Source: Arthrobacter sp. SPG23
GTDB lineage: Bacteria; Actinomycetota; Actinomycetes; Actinomycetales; Micrococcaceae
Direction: 5' to 3'
DNA length: 64,000 nt
Assembly (NCBI RefSeq): GCF_000876655.1
Contig: NZ_JYCN01000021.1
Span: 152,930 to 216,929, forward strand
Position 1 is the first letter of the stretch, and every line of letters begins with the position of its first letter. Positions 18,049 through 28,747 of the stretch are shown here, piece after piece. A program made the translations under genes and the position numbers. Under the pieces are notes generated by a model, which worked only from the letters and a program-made list of their open reading frames with translations, was not told where the DNA came from and did not search any database.

Positions 18049-20787
18049 CTAACGCTTCTTCTTTTTGGCCGCCGGCTTGCGTGCGCCGTCCTGGGCAGCC
18101 TTGGCCGGGTTTCCGGAGCGCCCCGACGACCTGCCTTCAACACGGGTCTGGCTGGCGCCGTCTTCGCCCGGCGCGGTGTACTGCAGCTGGGCCGGCTTCT
18201 CCGGCGCTTCCAGTCCGGCAGCGTGGATTTGCGGCTCGTGGTGCTCCGTGTGCTCACCGGCACCGTCGGCCACGACGACGTCTTCGGCAGGAGTGACCTC
18301 GACCTCCAGGTTGAACAGGAAGCCGACGCTCTCCTCCCTAATGGCCTCCATCATGGCCTGGAACATGATGAACCCCTCGCGCTGGTATTCCACGAGCGGG
18401 TCGCGCTGTGCCATGGCGCGGAGGCCGATGCCTTCCTTCAGGTAGTCCATCTCGTAGAGATGCTCCTGCCACTTCCGGCCGATCACGGAAAGCACCACCC
18501 GGCGCTCCAGTTCGCGCATGCTCTCTGAGCCGATGGCCTCTTCCCTGGCCTGGTAGACCAGGCGCGCGTCGGAAAGAATCTCCTCCTTCAGGAAGTCCAC
18601 CGTGATGCGGGACTTGCCGCCGGCCTCGTCGATGACGTCGTGGGAAGTCACGCTGACCGGGTACAGCGTCTTGAGGTTGGTCCAGAGCTGGTTGAAGTCC
18701 CAGTCGTCCCCGGTGCCTTCGGCCGTTGCTGCGTCGATGAGCGCGGTGATGGTGTCTTCAAGGAAGAACTGCACTTTCTCGTGCAGGTCATCGCCTTCGA
18801 GGATCCGGCGGCGGTCCCCGTAGATGGCTTCACGCTGGCGGTTGAGGACGTCGTCGTACTTCAGGACGTTCTTGCGCTGTTCCGCGTTGCGGCCCTCGAC
18901 CTGGCCCTGGGCAGATGCGATGGCCCGCGAAACCAGCTTCGACTCCAGGGCAACGTCGTCAGGAACGGAACTGTTCATCAGCCGTTCCGCTGCGCCCGAA
19001 TTGAACAAGCGCATCAGGTCATCCGTCAAGGAAAGGTAGAACCGCGACTCGCCCGGGTCGCCCTGGCGTCCTGAACGTCCGCGGAGCTGGTTGTCGATGC
19101 GGCGGGACTCGTGGCGTTCAGTGCCGAGGACGTAGAGTCCGCCCAGGTCCAGGACTTCCTCGTGTTCGTCTTTGACCGCCTGCTTGGCCGCCTCGAACGC
19201 CGCAGGCCAGGCGGCCTCGTATTCTTCCGAGTTTTCTTCCGGATCCAGGCCTTTGGCTGCCAATTCAGCGACCGCGGTGAATTCAGCGTTTCCGCCGAGC
19301 ATGATGTCCGTACCGCGGCCGGCCATGTTGGTCGCAACCGTCACGGCACCCTTACGGCCGGCCTGCGCGACGATGGCCGCTTCACGGGCGTGGTTCTTCG
19401 CGTTCAGGACCTCGTGCCGGATGCCTTCCTTGGCCAGCAGCCGGGAGAGGTATTCGCTCTTCTCCACGCTGGTGGTACCCACCAGCACCGGCTGGCCCTT
19501 TTCGTGCCGCTCGGCGATGTCCCTAACGACGGCATCGAACTTGACCGCCTCGTTTTTGTAGACGAGGTCGGGCTGGTCAATGCGCTGCATGTCCCGGTTG
19601 GTGGGGATGGCCACCACGCCGAGCTTGTAGGTGCTCATGAACTCGGCAGCCTCGGTCTCGGCGGTACCGGTCATGCCGGAAAGCTTGTCGTACATGCGGA
19701 AGTAGTTCTGCAGCGTGACCGTGGCGAGGGTCTGGTTCTCCGCCTTGATCTCGACGCCTTCCTTGGCCTCGATCGCCTGGTGCATGCCTTCGTTATAGCG
19801 GCGGCCGGCAAGGATACGGCCGGTGTGCTCGTCGACGATCAGCACTTCGCCGTCGAGGATGACGTAGTCCTTGTCCCGCTTGAAGAGTTCCTTGGCCTTG
19901 ATGGCGTTGTTAAGGAACCCGATCAGCGGCGTGTTGGCGGACTCGTAAAGATTGTGGATGCCAAGGTAGTCCTCGACCTTCTCGATGCCGGCCTCCAGGA
20001 CACCGACCGTGCGCTTCTTTTCGTCGACTTCGTAATCCTGCTCGGGCTGCAGCCGCAGGACCACCTTCGCGAACTCGCTGTACCAGCGGTTGGTGTCCCC
20101 TTGGGCCGGACCGGAAATGATAAGCGGGGTACGGGCCTCATCGATGAGGATCGAGTCCACTTCGTCAACGATGGCGAAGTGGTGGCCGCGCTGGACGAGT
20201 TCCGTCTGGTCCCAGGCCATGTTGTCCCGCAGGTAGTCGAAGCCGAATTCGTTGTTCGTACCATAGGTGATGTCCGCGGCGTACTGCTCACGGCGAACGG
20301 CGGGGTCCTGGTTGGACAGGATGCAGCCGCTGCTCAGTCCCAGGAAGCGGTAGACACGCCCCATGAGGTCGGACTGGTATTCGGCCAGGTAGTCGTTCAC
20401 GGTGACGACGTGCACGCCCTTGCCGGCGAGCGCATTGAGGTAAGCCGGAGCGGTGGCAACGAGGGTCTTTCCTTCACCGGTCTTCATTTCAGCGATATTG
20501 CCCAGGTGCAGGGCAGCGCCACCCATCAACTGAACGTCGAAGTGGCGCATTCCCAAGGTGCGGGAGGAGGCTTCGCGGACGGCAGCGAAGGCCTCCGGCA
20601 GGAGGTCATCCAGCTTCTCGCCGTCCTGGTGGCGTTCCCGTAGCCGGTCGGTTTCTTCACGCAGTTCGGCGTCCGTGAAGGTCTTGAAAGAGCTCTCCAG
20701 GGCATTGATGGAATCGGCATAGTTCCTCAACTGCCTCAGGGTCTTTTTGTCACCCGTACGGAGAAGTTTTTCGATAAGTGATGCCAC
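18049..20787 (-). CDS. secA: Preprotein translocase ATPase SecA
   Basis: The 912-residue motor that pushes unfolded preproteins through SecYEG. Walker A is GEGKT at 104-108. The [15 protein letters not shown] helicase segment, the preprotein cross-linking region, and the motif VI region ([13 protein letters not shown]) are all present. The C-terminus is a basic, lysine-rich tail (KPAAKKKKR) and lacks the zinc-binding cysteines of E. coli SecA, as is common for actinobacterial SecA1. Position next to hpf and the mtrAB-lpqB operon matches mycobacterial SecA1. Confidence 0.98.
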   Translation of the reverse strand: MASLIEKLLRTGDKKTLRQLRNYADSINALESSFKTFTDAELREETDRLRERHQDGEKLDDLLPEAFAAVREASSRTLGMRHFDVQLMGGAALHLGNIAEMKTGEGKTLVATAPAYLNALAGKGVHVVTVNDYLAEYQSDLMGRVYRFLGLSSGCILSNQDPAVRREQYAADITYGTNNEFGFDYLRDNMAWDQTELVQRGHHFAIVDEVDSILIDEARTPLIISGPAQGDTNRWYSEFAKVVLRLQPEQDYEVDEKKRTVGVLEAGIEKVEDYLGIHNLYESANTPLIGFLNNAIKAKELFKRDKDYVILDGEVLIVDEHTGRILAGRRYNEGMHQAIEAKEGVEIKAENQTLATVTLQNYFRMYDKLSGMTGTAETEAAEFMSTYKLGVVAIPTNRDMQRIDQPDLVYKNEAVKFDAVVRDIAERHEKGQPVLVGTTSVEKSEYLSRLLAKEGIRHEVLNAKNHAREAAIVAQAGRKGAVTVATNMAGRGTDIMLGGNAEFTAVAELAAKGLDPEENSEEYEAAWPAAFEAAKQAVKDEHEEVLDLGGLYVLGTERHESRRIDNQLRGRSGRQGDPGESRFYLSLTDDLMRLFNSGAAERLMNSSVPDDVALESKLVSRAIASAQGQVEGRNAEQRKNVLKYDDVLNRQREAIYGDRRRILEGDDLHEKVQFFLEDTITALIDAATAEGTGDDWDFNQLWTNLKTLYPVSVTSHDVIDEAGGKSRITVDFLKEEILSDARLVYQAREEAIGSESMRELERRVVLSVIGRKWQEHLYEMDYLKEGIGLRAMAQRDPLVEYQREGFIMFQAMMEAIREESVGFLFNLEVEVTPAEDVVVADGAGEHTEHHEPQIHAAGLEAPEKPAQLQYTAPGEDGASQTRVEGRSSGRSGNPAKAAQDGARKPAAKKKKR

Positions 20788-20829
20788 GTGAAGTTGCTCC
20801 CAGTCTCAAGCTGCCGAATTCTGGCCTGT

Positions 20830-22104
20830 TCAGTCTACGGGAGACACGCACGGCACGTTACGCCTGTTCCCTAAGAGCGGATAGCCCGCTTCGCCAGCAG
20901 CTACGGCCGCGGCAAGAGCGGGCGCAAGGTCCCCGGAGGGCAGCACAACCACACGGTCAAGCCCCAGCCAGTCGGCCATGAGGTGCAGTTCCGCAGCAAG
21001 TTCGACGGCGGTGTCCGCCGGGGCGTCCGGCTCGGCGTGCGCCGCCCTCGCGAGGAGCAGCCCGGACGCCCTGTCAGCCTTGAGGTCGACCCTCGCCACG
21101 ATGCCGTCCCGCAACAGGAACGGAAGCACGTAGTATCCGAAACGGCGTTTCGCCTCAGGGGTGTAGATCTCAATCCTGTAGTGGAATCCGAACAGCTCCT
21201 CCAGGCGCCGGCGCTCAAACACGAGCGAGTCGAAGGGGCTCAGAAGCGCCCGCCCGGTCGCCGTGCGAGGGAGCCTGGCGTCAACATGCCGGTAGACCGC
21301 CCTGTCCCAGCCCCGGACGGATACGGGCTCGAGCGTGCCGTCCTCCACCAGGTGCTGCACCGCGATGGCGGCCGCCTTCAGGGGCGTTCGGAAGTAGTCC
21401 GCGAAGCAGCGGACGGTGCCGATGCCGTGGGCCCTGGCCGCGGCATCGATGAGCCGTTCCATCGCAGCCGCAGGATCAGCCTCAGCGCCTCCTCCGCCGT
21501 CGAACCCGGAATAAACCCTGGCGGTCAGCGCGTAGCGCCGTTCAAACTGTTCGGTCCGCGAGGCCGCGGAAACCAGGCCTTCCTCAAACAGATGTTCCAG
21601 GACCCTTTTGACCGTATTCCAGTTCCAGCCCCATTGGTCCCGCTGCCGGTCCTCCACATGGCCCAGCCGGGCGGTAAGTTCCGCGGCGGTCAGGGGTTTT
21701 CCCTTTGCGAGTTCTTCGAGGACTTTCGCGGCCACTCCGGTGCGGAGTTCCGGATCCATGCCTGAGGCCCCCACCCATTTGCGGTTCTGCCACAGCAGCA
21801 GGTCCGGGAAGTGGTCCGGCCGGATGAAACTGGCTTCGTGTGCCCAGTACTCCGTCATCCTGCGCGGATGCGAGGAAGCCATCCGGTGGAGAATGCCGCG
21901 GTCGTAGTTTCCGAGCCGGGAAAAGAAAGGCAGATAGTGGCTGCGGGCCACGACATTTACGGAATCAATCTGGACCAGGTGGAGCCGGTCAAAGGTCCGG
22001 CCCACCGCCCGTGCAGTCACGGGTCCGGCGGGCCGTCCCTTGTCCAGTCCCTGGGCTGCCAGCGCGATCCGCCGTGCCTGGTTAAGGCTCAGCGATGCGC
22101 CCAT
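20830..22104 (-). CDS. YcaQ/AlkX-type DNA glycosylase (HTH_42 family)
   Basis: A 424-residue winged-helix protein of the AlkZ/YcaQ superfamily. The key QxD motif appears as LVQIDSVNVV near residue 45; in E. coli YcaQ (AlkX) this Gln/Asp pair unhooks interstrand crosslinks and removes alkylated purines. Other family segments are RSHYLPFFSRLG, EYWAHEASF and LLSPFDSLVFERRRLEELFGF. No signal peptide is present, in keeping with a cytoplasmic repair enzyme. AAGGA precedes the ATG. It lies between hpf and secA on the same strand but is probably its own unit. Confidence 0.88.
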   Translation of the reverse strand: MGASLSLNQARRIALAAQGLDKGRPAGPVTARAVGRTFDRLHLVQIDSVNVVARSHYLPFFSRLGNYDRGILHRMASSHPRRMTEYWAHEASFIRPDHFPDLLLWQNRKWVGASGMDPELRTGVAAKVLEELAKGKPLTAAELTARLGHVEDRQRDQWGWNWNTVKRVLEHLFEEGLVSAASRTEQFERRYALTARVYSGFDGGGGAEADPAAAMERLIDAAARAHGIGTVRCFADYFRTPLKAAAIAVQHLVEDGTLEPVSVRGWDRAVYRHVDARLPRTATGRALLSPFDSLVFERRRLEELFGFHYRIEIYTPEAKRRFGYYVLPFLLRDGIVARVDLKADRASGLLLARAAHAEPDAPADTAVELAAELHLMADWLGLDRVVVLPSGDLAPALAAAVAAGEAGYPLLGNRRNVPCVSPVD

Positions 22105-22153
22105 GTCAGTCCTTCCGTTGGCTGGTCAACACCAGCTTAGGGGGACGCGCGGC

Positions 22154-22879
22154 TCAGGCGCGCGCGGGCTCGTCCTCCGAGCGGTAGGCAAGGATCTTCT
22201 CTTCCACGGCTGCTTCACCCGGTTCGCATGTCTGGTCCAGGCTGATGACGCCATAGGTCCACCCGTCGCGGCGGTACACCACGGACGGTGCTTTCGTTTC
22301 CTTATCAACGAACAGGTAGAAGTCGTGCCCCACAAGCTCCATGTTGTCGACGGCGTCGTCGAGCGTGAGGGATGCCGCCGGGAACACCTTGCGGCGGATC
22401 AGGACCGGCGAATCCCCTGCAGGGATGTCGTTGTCGACGTCGTACGGCGACTTTTCGACCGGTGCGGCCTGGGGCTCCTGGTGGCTGCTCGCCTCCACGT
22501 ACAGAGGCTCAGTGGCGCTTGCCGGCTCAAGGCTGGCGGTCGCTTCGGTGACGGACTTGGGGGTGTGCCGTCCGTGGTGGACCTTCTTGCGGTCCTTCGC
22601 CCGGCGCAGGCGCTCAAGAAGCTTGTTGTAGGCGAGATCGAACGCGGCGAACTTGTCGGCGGCGCTGGCCTCCGCACGGATGACGGGGCCCCGGCCCAAG
22701 ACAGTCAGCTCAACCGTGAGCAAGTCTGCGGTCTGGCGGGCCTTGGTCTCCTTGGAGACCTTCGCGTCCACCCGTTGGACCTTGTCTCCCAGCGATGCGA
22801 TCTTTGAGATCTTCTCGTCGGCGTATTCGCGGAAGCGGTCTGAAACCGTCAAATTCCGTCCGCTGATCATGAACTCCAT
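22154..22879 (-). CDS. hpf: Long-form ribosome hibernation promoting factor
   Basis: A 241-residue protein that dimerises 70S ribosomes into inactive 100S particles under stress. The N-terminal ribosome-binding domain covers about residues 1-100 (FMISGRNLTVSDRFREYADE). A variable linker follows, then a C-terminal dimerisation domain (VVRRKVFPAASLTLDDAVD and so on, from about residue 170). The ATG sits five bases after GGAGGG; a longer in-frame start at 22918 is less likely. It is the counterpart of Rv3241c, between comF and secA. Confidence 0.95.
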   Translation of the reverse strand: MEFMISGRNLTVSDRFREYADEKISKIASLGDKVQRVDAKVSKETKARQTADLLTVELTVLGRGPVIRAEASAADKFAAFDLAYNKLLERLRRAKDRKKVHHGRHTPKSVTEATASLEPASATEPLYVEASSHQEPQAAPVEKSPYDVDNDIPAGDSPVLIRRKVFPAASLTLDDAVDNMELVGHDFYLFVDKETKAPSVVYRRDGWTYGVISLDQTCEPGEAAVEEKILAYRSEDEPARA

Positions 22880-23056
22880 GGTGCCCTCCAAATGACTTCG
22901 GTGACACGACGGCGACACTTCCCGGGGCCGATCTGACTGACAGTCGAGCCCCTTTCCGAGCCGCTATCGACAGGTACAACTGATCTTGGTACCCACAACC
23001 GACGTTAGTTCATCGCTACCCGTTATTCACCTTTTCTTCGTTTATTTTTTTCAAAG

Positions 23057-23977
23057 TCAGCCGCCCATCGCTGCTGTGGCGCCGGGAACGGTTGGTGGAT
23101 CTCCGACGTCGGGCGGGCGTGTCGCTGCGAGTACAACGGCACCCACTACGACGCCTCCCGCCTGGTGGACCGCACGTGCTGCTTCCGCCAGCGTGGCTCC
23201 GGTGGTCAGCACGTCGTCCACGATGATGCATGGGCGTCCACGGATGTCCGGGGCGAGGAGCGCCGGCCTGGCCCGCATGGACCCCCGGACGCGCTTGGCG
23301 CGGGCGCCTCGTCCCAGTCCTTTTTGGCCTCCGGCCATCGCGTGGGCCGGAACCAGCGACTGGAGCCGCTCGGACAGGTCACCGTCAGCCCATGGCTTCT
23401 GTCCGAATCCTCTACCCTTGCGCAGTGCGTCGGCAGGACCCCCCGCACCGAGGCTCCCGCCGCGGTCCAGATTCCGCAGCATGAGGTGCACGGGGCTGAA
23501 TCCGCGCTTCCTGAATGCGCTGTTGGTGGTGGGAACGGGTACCAGGCAGTATCCCCGCATTGTTCCGGCTGCACTTTTGATGGCTCTTCCCAGCGCTTTG
23601 GACAACACCGACTCGAGGTGGCCCTGGCCATATTTCTTGAACGACAGCACAGCCTGCGCGAGCTCCTCGCGATAGACACCGGCGGCCACGACGGGAAGGA
23701 TGACCAAACCGTTCACATCCATCAGGGCAGGGGCCTGTCCCTCGGCCCTAAACGGAGTCCGTGTGAGCCCGCGCAGCGCCCGTTCACAGGGGCCGCACAG
23801 CGTGAAGTCTTCCGTCCCACAGCAGACGCACTCCACGGGGGCGGCGAGGGCCAGGAGTTCGCGGACCGAGTCCGCTGCCCGGTCCGCGGCACGCGGCCAC
23901 CACTGCGCATAGTCGCTCCGGTGTTTTGCCGACGCCGGCGCGGACGGCTGGAGATCGGGGTCGGGGCTTCTCGTCAC
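23057..23977 (-). CDS. comF: ComF-family phosphoribosyltransferase-like protein
   Basis: A 306-residue protein with the ComF plan. An N-terminal zinc-ribbon-like motif (CVCC with a second CGPC) lies near residues 50-65, and a C-terminal phosphoribosyltransferase domain carries the PRPP-binding signature IIVDDVLTTGATL near residue 258. In Bacillus, ComFC assists transformation DNA uptake. In actinobacteria the protein is conserved, but its role is not settled. The GTG start has only a weak ribosome-binding site (AAGG), so the exact N-terminus is uncertain. The stop codon is followed by an A-rich stretch on the coding strand. Confidence 0.88.
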   Translation of the reverse strand: MTRSPDPDLQPSAPASAKHRSDYAQWWPRAADRAADSVRELLALAAPVECVCCGTEDFTLCGPCERALRGLTRTPFRAEGQAPALMDVNGLVILPVVAAGVYREELAQAVLSFKKYGQGHLESVLSKALGRAIKSAAGTMRGYCLVPVPTTNSAFRKRGFSPVHLMLRNLDRGGSLGAGGPADALRKGRGFGQKPWADGDLSERLQSLVPAHAMAGGQKGLGRGARAKRVRGSMRARPALLAPDIRGRPCIIVDDVLTTGATLAEAARAVHQAGGVVVGAVVLAATRPPDVGDPPTVPGATAAMGG

Positions 23978-24044
23978 AGACCAAGCCTTCAGTGCGGGGT
24001 GTCCGGGCGCCAGCCCTCCCCCGCCTATGTGGGTCTGGTTCCTA

Positions 24045-24053
24045 TGTGGATAA
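24045..24053 (-). promoter_or_regulatory. Perfect DnaA box between comF and lpqB
   Basis: TTATCCACA reads on the minus strand and overlaps the second of two CCTATGTGG direct repeats (plus-strand starts 24024 and 24041, 17 bases apart). It lies about 70 bases upstream of comF. Confidence 0.4.
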
Positions 24054-24110
24054 TGTCCCGCCCGGCGGGCACGCTTCGCGCAGGGCCGGCACCGGCGTCA
24101 GCCCGGAAAT

Positions 24111-25832
24111 TCAGCCCGGGAATGACGGGTCCACAGGTCCCTTCAGCTGGGGCGACCAGCCGTTTCCGAGGCGCTGGAATATACCGTCAGCGGACTGCCC
24201 GAAGATTTCCTCGGGTCCGTTGCCTGCGCTGATCGCGGTGAGTCCGGGCCAAGGGGCCAGTGGCTGGGGCTGCGATGCTGCCAGGGAAAGCAGTTCAGGG
24301 GTGACGTTGTCAGTGGCCGATGCTTTCATGACCGCTACTGTGGTGTCGCTGACCCAAACGCCCTGGTCCGGTTCCCGGTCCGTCAGGAGGGTTGTTGGGG
24401 CAGTCAGGTCACGGGGGGTTCCGTCCGCATTGCGGACGATGCCGGTCACCTGCACGCGGGTCTTCCCGTTCTGCTCGGAAATCACGAGTGCCCGCACCCC
24501 CTCGCGCGACACCCGGAACTCTTTGACGGTACGTCCGGCAAGCCAGGCAGGCGCAAGGGTTACGGTGGGCATGGCCGCGCCTTCCGCAACACCCGATGGG
24601 CGGTATGCCAGCACTTCTGTCGCCCCATTGGCGCCCGGCCCGGCAGTCCAGACCCAGTCCTGCTGCCCGAACGACGGGTGGGTGAGAGTGGAGCGGGTAG
24701 TCAGTGCCCGCGCTGGCTGGCCCGGCACGATCGAGTACAACGTGGTCCGGCTGCTGTTCAGGAACGCCACTGACTGCGATATGGGCGATTCGGCGGGGGA
24801 AACCGGACCGAGGGCTCCCACGGACTGAATATCAGGCAAGGGCGAGACGCGGTTGTTCTCGTACCGGACCAGTTGGCCGTCATTCACGGCAATCTGGCGG
24901 GCCGGGACGTTCTTGTCCCGGACGGGTGGGAGCACGGACCCGTTATCCTCCACGCGCACCAGGTCCTGGTTTGCCCGGAGTTCGACGTTGACGACGTCAG
25001 GCTGGCCACGGAAGGTGAGGGCCAGCTGGGTCTGCATCCTCAGCCTGTCCTCGCTGGAGGCCTCGACGAGTTCTTTAGCCGACAGGTCCACCTGGGCTGC
25101 CCCGGAGACCACCGGAACGGACTCCCGCGTCAGCTTCATTCCGGACGGGAAGGCGCTGACTACGGCTCCCTTGAGATACGGGGCTGGTCCGCTGAGCAGG
25201 GCGCTGGTCATAGCTTTGACCGTCTTCTTTTTGTTGAACCATCTGACGTCGGGCACCGCGTAGGTGAAGCCGGGGTCGTAGAAGTAGATGGGGTAGGCGC
25301 CGTAAATCACCTTGAATGTCTGCTCCGGGATGGCAATTCCGTCAGGGATCGCAGAGATGCGCCACTCACCGTCCACCTGGGTCAGCGTGACCGGAATGTT
25401 CTCCTTGGTGCCTTCGGGGAACTGTGTGGCAATCCCGTCCGCATCGACCGAATAGGCAACATCAAGTTCGTAGTTGAAGACGTTTTCCACTCCGGTCCGG
25501 ACCACCCTGGTGGAACGGAACACCAGAGTGCGCTGGTCCGGTTTCCAGGCAACGGAGGCGGCCTGGGTCAGGTATTCCCTCGCAACGGCATAGTCATCCT
25601 CGTAGCCGCTGCCGGCGAGGTAGAAGTCTTCTATGACGGATTCCGGTCCGGCGCCTTCGCGCGGCGCCACCGGAAAGAAGACGGGCGCGTTGTTTGGCTT
25701 GCCGGCGCTCTCATCCGTGCTCTTTCCCACTGGCCCGGAACGGGGAATCTGCGCGCAGGAGGTCAACAGCAGGAGCAGAGCTGTCAACAGGGCAACGGCC
25801 AGGTTGACCAACCGTCGTCGGGTTCCGTTCAT
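24111..25832 (-). CDS. lpqB: Lipoprotein LpqB, MtrAB-associated
   Basis: A 573-residue lipoprotein. The signal peptide ends in a lipobox LTSC with Cys26. A GerMN domain follows in the middle of the protein (around [15 protein letters not shown] and [20 protein letters not shown]), then a beta-propeller-like C-terminal half. In mycobacteria LpqB binds the extracellular domain of MtrB and tunes MtrA phosphorylation. The start overlaps the mtrB stop in an ATGA junction, confirming the mtrA-mtrB-lpqB operon. Confidence 0.96.
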   Translation of the reverse strand: MNGTRRRLVNLAVALLTALLLLLTSCAQIPRSGPVGKSTDESAGKPNNAPVFFPVAPREGAGPESVIEDFYLAGSGYEDDYAVAREYLTQAASVAWKPDQRTLVFRSTRVVRTGVENVFNYELDVAYSVDADGIATQFPEGTKENIPVTLTQVDGEWRISAIPDGIAIPEQTFKVIYGAYPIYFYDPGFTYAVPDVRWFNKKKTVKAMTSALLSGPAPYLKGAVVSAFPSGMKLTRESVPVVSGAAQVDLSAKELVEASSEDRLRMQTQLALTFRGQPDVVNVELRANQDLVRVEDNGSVLPPVRDKNVPARQIAVNDGQLVRYENNRVSPLPDIQSVGALGPVSPAESPISQSVAFLNSSRTTLYSIVPGQPARALTTRSTLTHPSFGQQDWVWTAGPGANGATEVLAYRPSGVAEGAAMPTVTLAPAWLAGRTVKEFRVSREGVRALVISEQNGKTRVQVTGIVRNADGTPRDLTAPTTLLTDREPDQGVWVSDTTVAVMKASATDNVTPELLSLAASQPQPLAPWPGLTAISAGNGPEEIFGQSADGIFQRLGNGWSPQLKGPVDPSFPG

Positions 25833-27844
25833 TTCGATTCTTCCCTGCCGGTAGCTGGCTTCAGTCCCCGCGAGCCGGCCGACGGGCCTGCCGGCTCCTC
25901 CGGACCCGGCCGATCTGACTCTGTTGGACCGGCCGGCCCTGCGCCCGTGTCGACGCCGACCGTGTCAACGCCTGCGTCCTCCGGCGATGCAGTGCTTCCC
26001 AGGAGCAGCATGGTGCCCTCCCCCGATCCGCCGGGCAATTCGACGTCGGCAGGTTCCAGCTGGAGCGGCGATTTGGCGATGGCCTCGCCCTGCCTGAGCG
26101 GAAGCGTCAGCCTGAAGTTTGACCCTGTTCCCTTGCTGCCCCAGGCCTGAAGCCAACCGTTGTGGAGCTTCGTATCCTCCGCGGCAATGGACAGGCCCAG
26201 CCCGCTGCCGCCCGTGGTGCGTGCCCGGGCGGGGTCCGCCCGCCAGAAACGGTCGAAGACCCGTGCCGCCTCGGACTGCGTCATGCCGATGCCGTGGTCG
26301 CGGACAGCGACGGCAACGGCGGTCTCGTTCGCAGCCACGGAAATATTGACCGGTTTGCCTTCGCTGTGTTCCAGCGCGTTAAGCACGAGGTTGCGGAGAA
26401 TCCGCTCGATCCGCCGGTCGTCCATCTCCACCACGATGCTCTCATCCCGGGAATTGATGGTGACCTGCGAACCGTATTCCGCCGCGACGGGCGCTGCGTC
26501 TTCGACGACCTTCGCCAGGAGCTGCAGGATATCGGTGGGTTCGGCGTCGAGCATGGCCACGCCGGCGTCGAAGCGGGAGATCTCCAGGAGGTCGGCCAGG
26601 AGGGACTGGAAGCGCTCCACCTGGTTGTAGAGCAGCTCGGCGGAACGCTTGTTGATGGGATCGAATTCATGCCGTGCGTCGTACAGTACTTCGGCGGCCA
26701 TCCGCACCGTGGTGAGGGGCGTGCGGAGTTCGTGGGACACGTCGGAGACAAAGCGCTGCTGCATCTGGGACAGCGTTGCCAGCTGGGTGATCTGTTCCTG
26801 GAGGCTGGCAGCCATGTGGTTGAACGATGCGCCCAGCCGTGCCACCTCGTCCTCGCCCTTGACCACCATCCGCTCCTGCAGCTGCCCTGCCGCCAGTTTT
26901 TCCGAGACCACCGCGGCATGGCTGACCGGGCTGACCACGTTCCGGGTCACGTACCAGGCGATGGCACCGATGATCAGAACCAGTACCGCCCCGCCGGCGA
27001 GCAGGACATTCTGAATCTCGTCCAGGGTTTTCTGCGCGGTGTTCAGGTCGTAGATGAGGTACAGCTCGTACACAGTCCCGTTGAAGGTGACCTTGTTGCC
27101 GACGGCGATGCCCGGCCGGTCTTCGGTACCCACCGGGAACTCCGTGGATGCCCAGTACTGGTCCTTGCCGGACTCCTGAACTGCCTTCCGCAACTCGGGC
27201 GGAATGACACTGACCGTGAGCTGGTCCGAGGCCCGCGATTCCACCCAGCGGTTGCGTGGCTTCGTCTGTTCCGGCATCGCCTCAAACACATATCGCCGCT
27301 GGATGACCGATCCGCGCCCTTCAACGGCATTCAGGGTGTCGTACACCAGCGTTATCACGCTGGACTGGTCGGTGACCTGGGCGCCGTCAAAAGTGTCCTG
27401 GACCTGCTTGACGTTGTAAAGCGTCTCCGACTCGGCCTGGGTCAGCCGTTCCTGGAAGAGGTTGTTGGCGATCTGGTTGGACAGGTAGGCACCCACCACG
27501 GCAAACGAGCCGATCGAGAGCAGCAGGGTGGTGAGGACTGTGCGGAACTGCAGGGACCGGCGCCAGCGACGGTGCAGGGCCCGCAGCAGGAACCGGACAC
27601 CGGGCAGCAGGCGGACCAGTCCGGTCCGGACAAGCCGCGCAACCCGAAGCCCCACGATCCGGGCCCGGCGAAGCCAAATACGGGTTCGGAACGGCAAGCC
27701 CGAAAGCACGCCGGCCATGGCGTCCGTATGCTCCGGAGCGCTGTGGCCGTGGGCGTGTTCCGTTTTGTGGGGGCGGGCTACCTCCGGCTCATTGCCGGTT
27801 TCGCCGCTGGACGGTTCAGGAACCTGCTTTGTAGCCGACACCAC
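25829..27844 (-). CDS. mtrB: Sensor histidine kinase MtrB
   Basis: A 671-residue membrane kinase that controls cell-wall and division genes through MtrA. A basic N-terminus precedes the first membrane helix ([19 protein letters not shown]). An extracytoplasmic sensor of about 170 residues follows, then a second helix and a HAMP domain. HisKA has the H-box [20 protein letters not shown] near residue 370, and HATPase has the N box ([14 protein letters not shown]). The C-terminal 70 residues are low-complexity Gly/Pro. The GTG start overlaps the 3' end of mtrA by 29 bases; a later start is possible because the first 45 residues look unstructured. Confidence 0.96.
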   Translation of the reverse strand: MVSATKQVPEPSSGETGNEPEVARPHKTEHAHGHSAPEHTDAMAGVLSGLPFRTRIWLRRARIVGLRVARLVRTGLVRLLPGVRFLLRALHRRWRRSLQFRTVLTTLLLSIGSFAVVGAYLSNQIANNLFQERLTQAESETLYNVKQVQDTFDGAQVTDQSSVITLVYDTLNAVEGRGSVIQRRYVFEAMPEQTKPRNRWVESRASDQLTVSVIPPELRKAVQESGKDQYWASTEFPVGTEDRPGIAVGNKVTFNGTVYELYLIYDLNTAQKTLDEIQNVLLAGGAVLVLIIGAIAWYVTRNVVSPVSHAAVVSEKLAAGQLQERMVVKGEDEVARLGASFNHMAASLQEQITQLATLSQMQQRFVSDVSHELRTPLTTVRMAAEVLYDARHEFDPINKRSAELLYNQVERFQSLLADLLEISRFDAGVAMLDAEPTDILQLLAKVVEDAAPVAAEYGSQVTINSRDESIVVEMDDRRIERILRNLVLNALEHSEGKPVNISVAANETAVAVAVRDHGIGMTQSEAARVFDRFWRADPARARTTGGSGLGLSIAAEDTKLHNGWLQAWGSKGTGSNFRLTLPLRQGEAIAKSPLQLEPADVELPGGSGEGTMLLLGSTASPEDAGVDTVGVDTGAGPAGPTESDRPGPEEPAGPSAGSRGLKPATGREESK

Positions 27845-28490
27845 GGACCGTCAAAACTACTTCGGGGGCTTCGGGGTCCCGCTCGATCTTCGACCTCAGC
27901 CGCTGAACGTGGACGTTCACGAGCCGCGTGTCTGCGGCATGCCGGTATCCCCAGACCTGCTCCAGAAGCAGCTCACGGGTGAAGACCTGCCACGGCTTGC
28001 GCGCAAGGGCAACAAGCAAGTCGAATTCGAGGGGCGTCAGCGAGATCCGCTCGTCATTCCGGCTCACCAGATGGCCGGCCACGTCGATGGTGATGTCGGC
28101 AATGCGCAGTGTTTCAGGTGCTTTTTGGTCCCCGGGCCGGAGCCTGGCCCTGACGCGGGCCACCAGTTCCGCCGGTTTGAACGGTTTCGGCACGTAGTCG
28201 TCAGCGCCCGATTCCAGACCGCGGACAACGTCCGAGGTATCCGACTTGGCGGTCAGCATGACGATGGGTGAATCAGACTCGGCGCGGATCTGCCGGCACA
28301 CTTCAATGCCGTCCGCACCAGGGAGCATGAGGTCAAGCAGCACAAGATCCGGTTTTGAGGAACGGAAGACTTCCAGCGCCTGCCCGCCATCCGCGCAAAA
28401 GACCGGCTCGAAGCCGTCGTTGCGCAAGACAATCCCGATCATCTCGGCCAGCGCCTCATCATCGTCCACTACCAGAATGCGTGCCTTCAT
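27816..28490 (-). CDS. mtrA: Response regulator MtrA
   Basis: A 224-residue OmpR/PhoB-type regulator. The receiver domain has the acidic pocket (VVDDDEAL), the phosphorylated Asp in LLDLMLPGADG, and the conserved Lys in DYVPKPFKP. The winged-helix domain (PLEFDLLVALARKPWQVFTR, then RLVNVHVQRLRSKIE) recognises promoters of peptidoglycan hydrolase and replication genes in mycobacteria. The ATG at MKARILVVDDDE gives the canonical length. The upstream leader is AT-rich (ATATATAACT) with no strong Shine-Dalgarno sequence. Confidence 0.97.
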   Translation of the reverse strand: MKARILVVDDDEALAEMIGIVLRNDGFEPVFCADGGQALEVFRSSKPDLVLLDLMLPGADGIEVCRQIRAESDSPIVMLTAKSDTSDVVRGLESGADDYVPKPFKPAELVARVRARLRPGDQKAPETLRIADITIDVAGHLVSRNDERISLTPLEFDLLVALARKPWQVFTRELLLEQVWGYRHAADTRLVNVHVQRLRSKIERDPEAPEVVLTVRGVGYKAGS

Positions 28491-28747
28491 AGTTATATAT
28501 TCGCCTATTGAATGGGCTTTGTCCCGTTGAGGGCCCACACGGCATGGCGCGGGCACCGCCGGACGGGACGTGGTCCGGGAAGCGGATCGGCGCCACAACG
28601 GGAAGAATCAGCCCGAAGCTATGAGGCATGCAGGCAAAACTATAGGCTGGGAGCGGGCCGGACGGTGCAGCACACCTCAGGCACGGAGCGCCCGGCTGAA
28701 GTCCTGGCCGGTCGGCTCGCGGACAGCGTCTTTTGGGGAGGAACAGG

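Noticed and set aside
19111..20643. A 510-codon open frame antisense to secA
   Set aside because: Shadow of secA in a high-GC genome; no recognisable domain.
23030..23057. A-rich stretch after comF as a terminator or hpf promoter
   Set aside because: It has no hairpin and no convincing paired -35 and -10 elements.
24024..24049. CCTATGTGG direct repeats as an integration att site
   Set aside because: Only nine bases, no integrase, tRNA or phage genes nearby.
26162..27982. A 606-codon open frame antisense to mtrB
   Set aside because: Shadow of mtrB; composition is arginine-rich and non-native.
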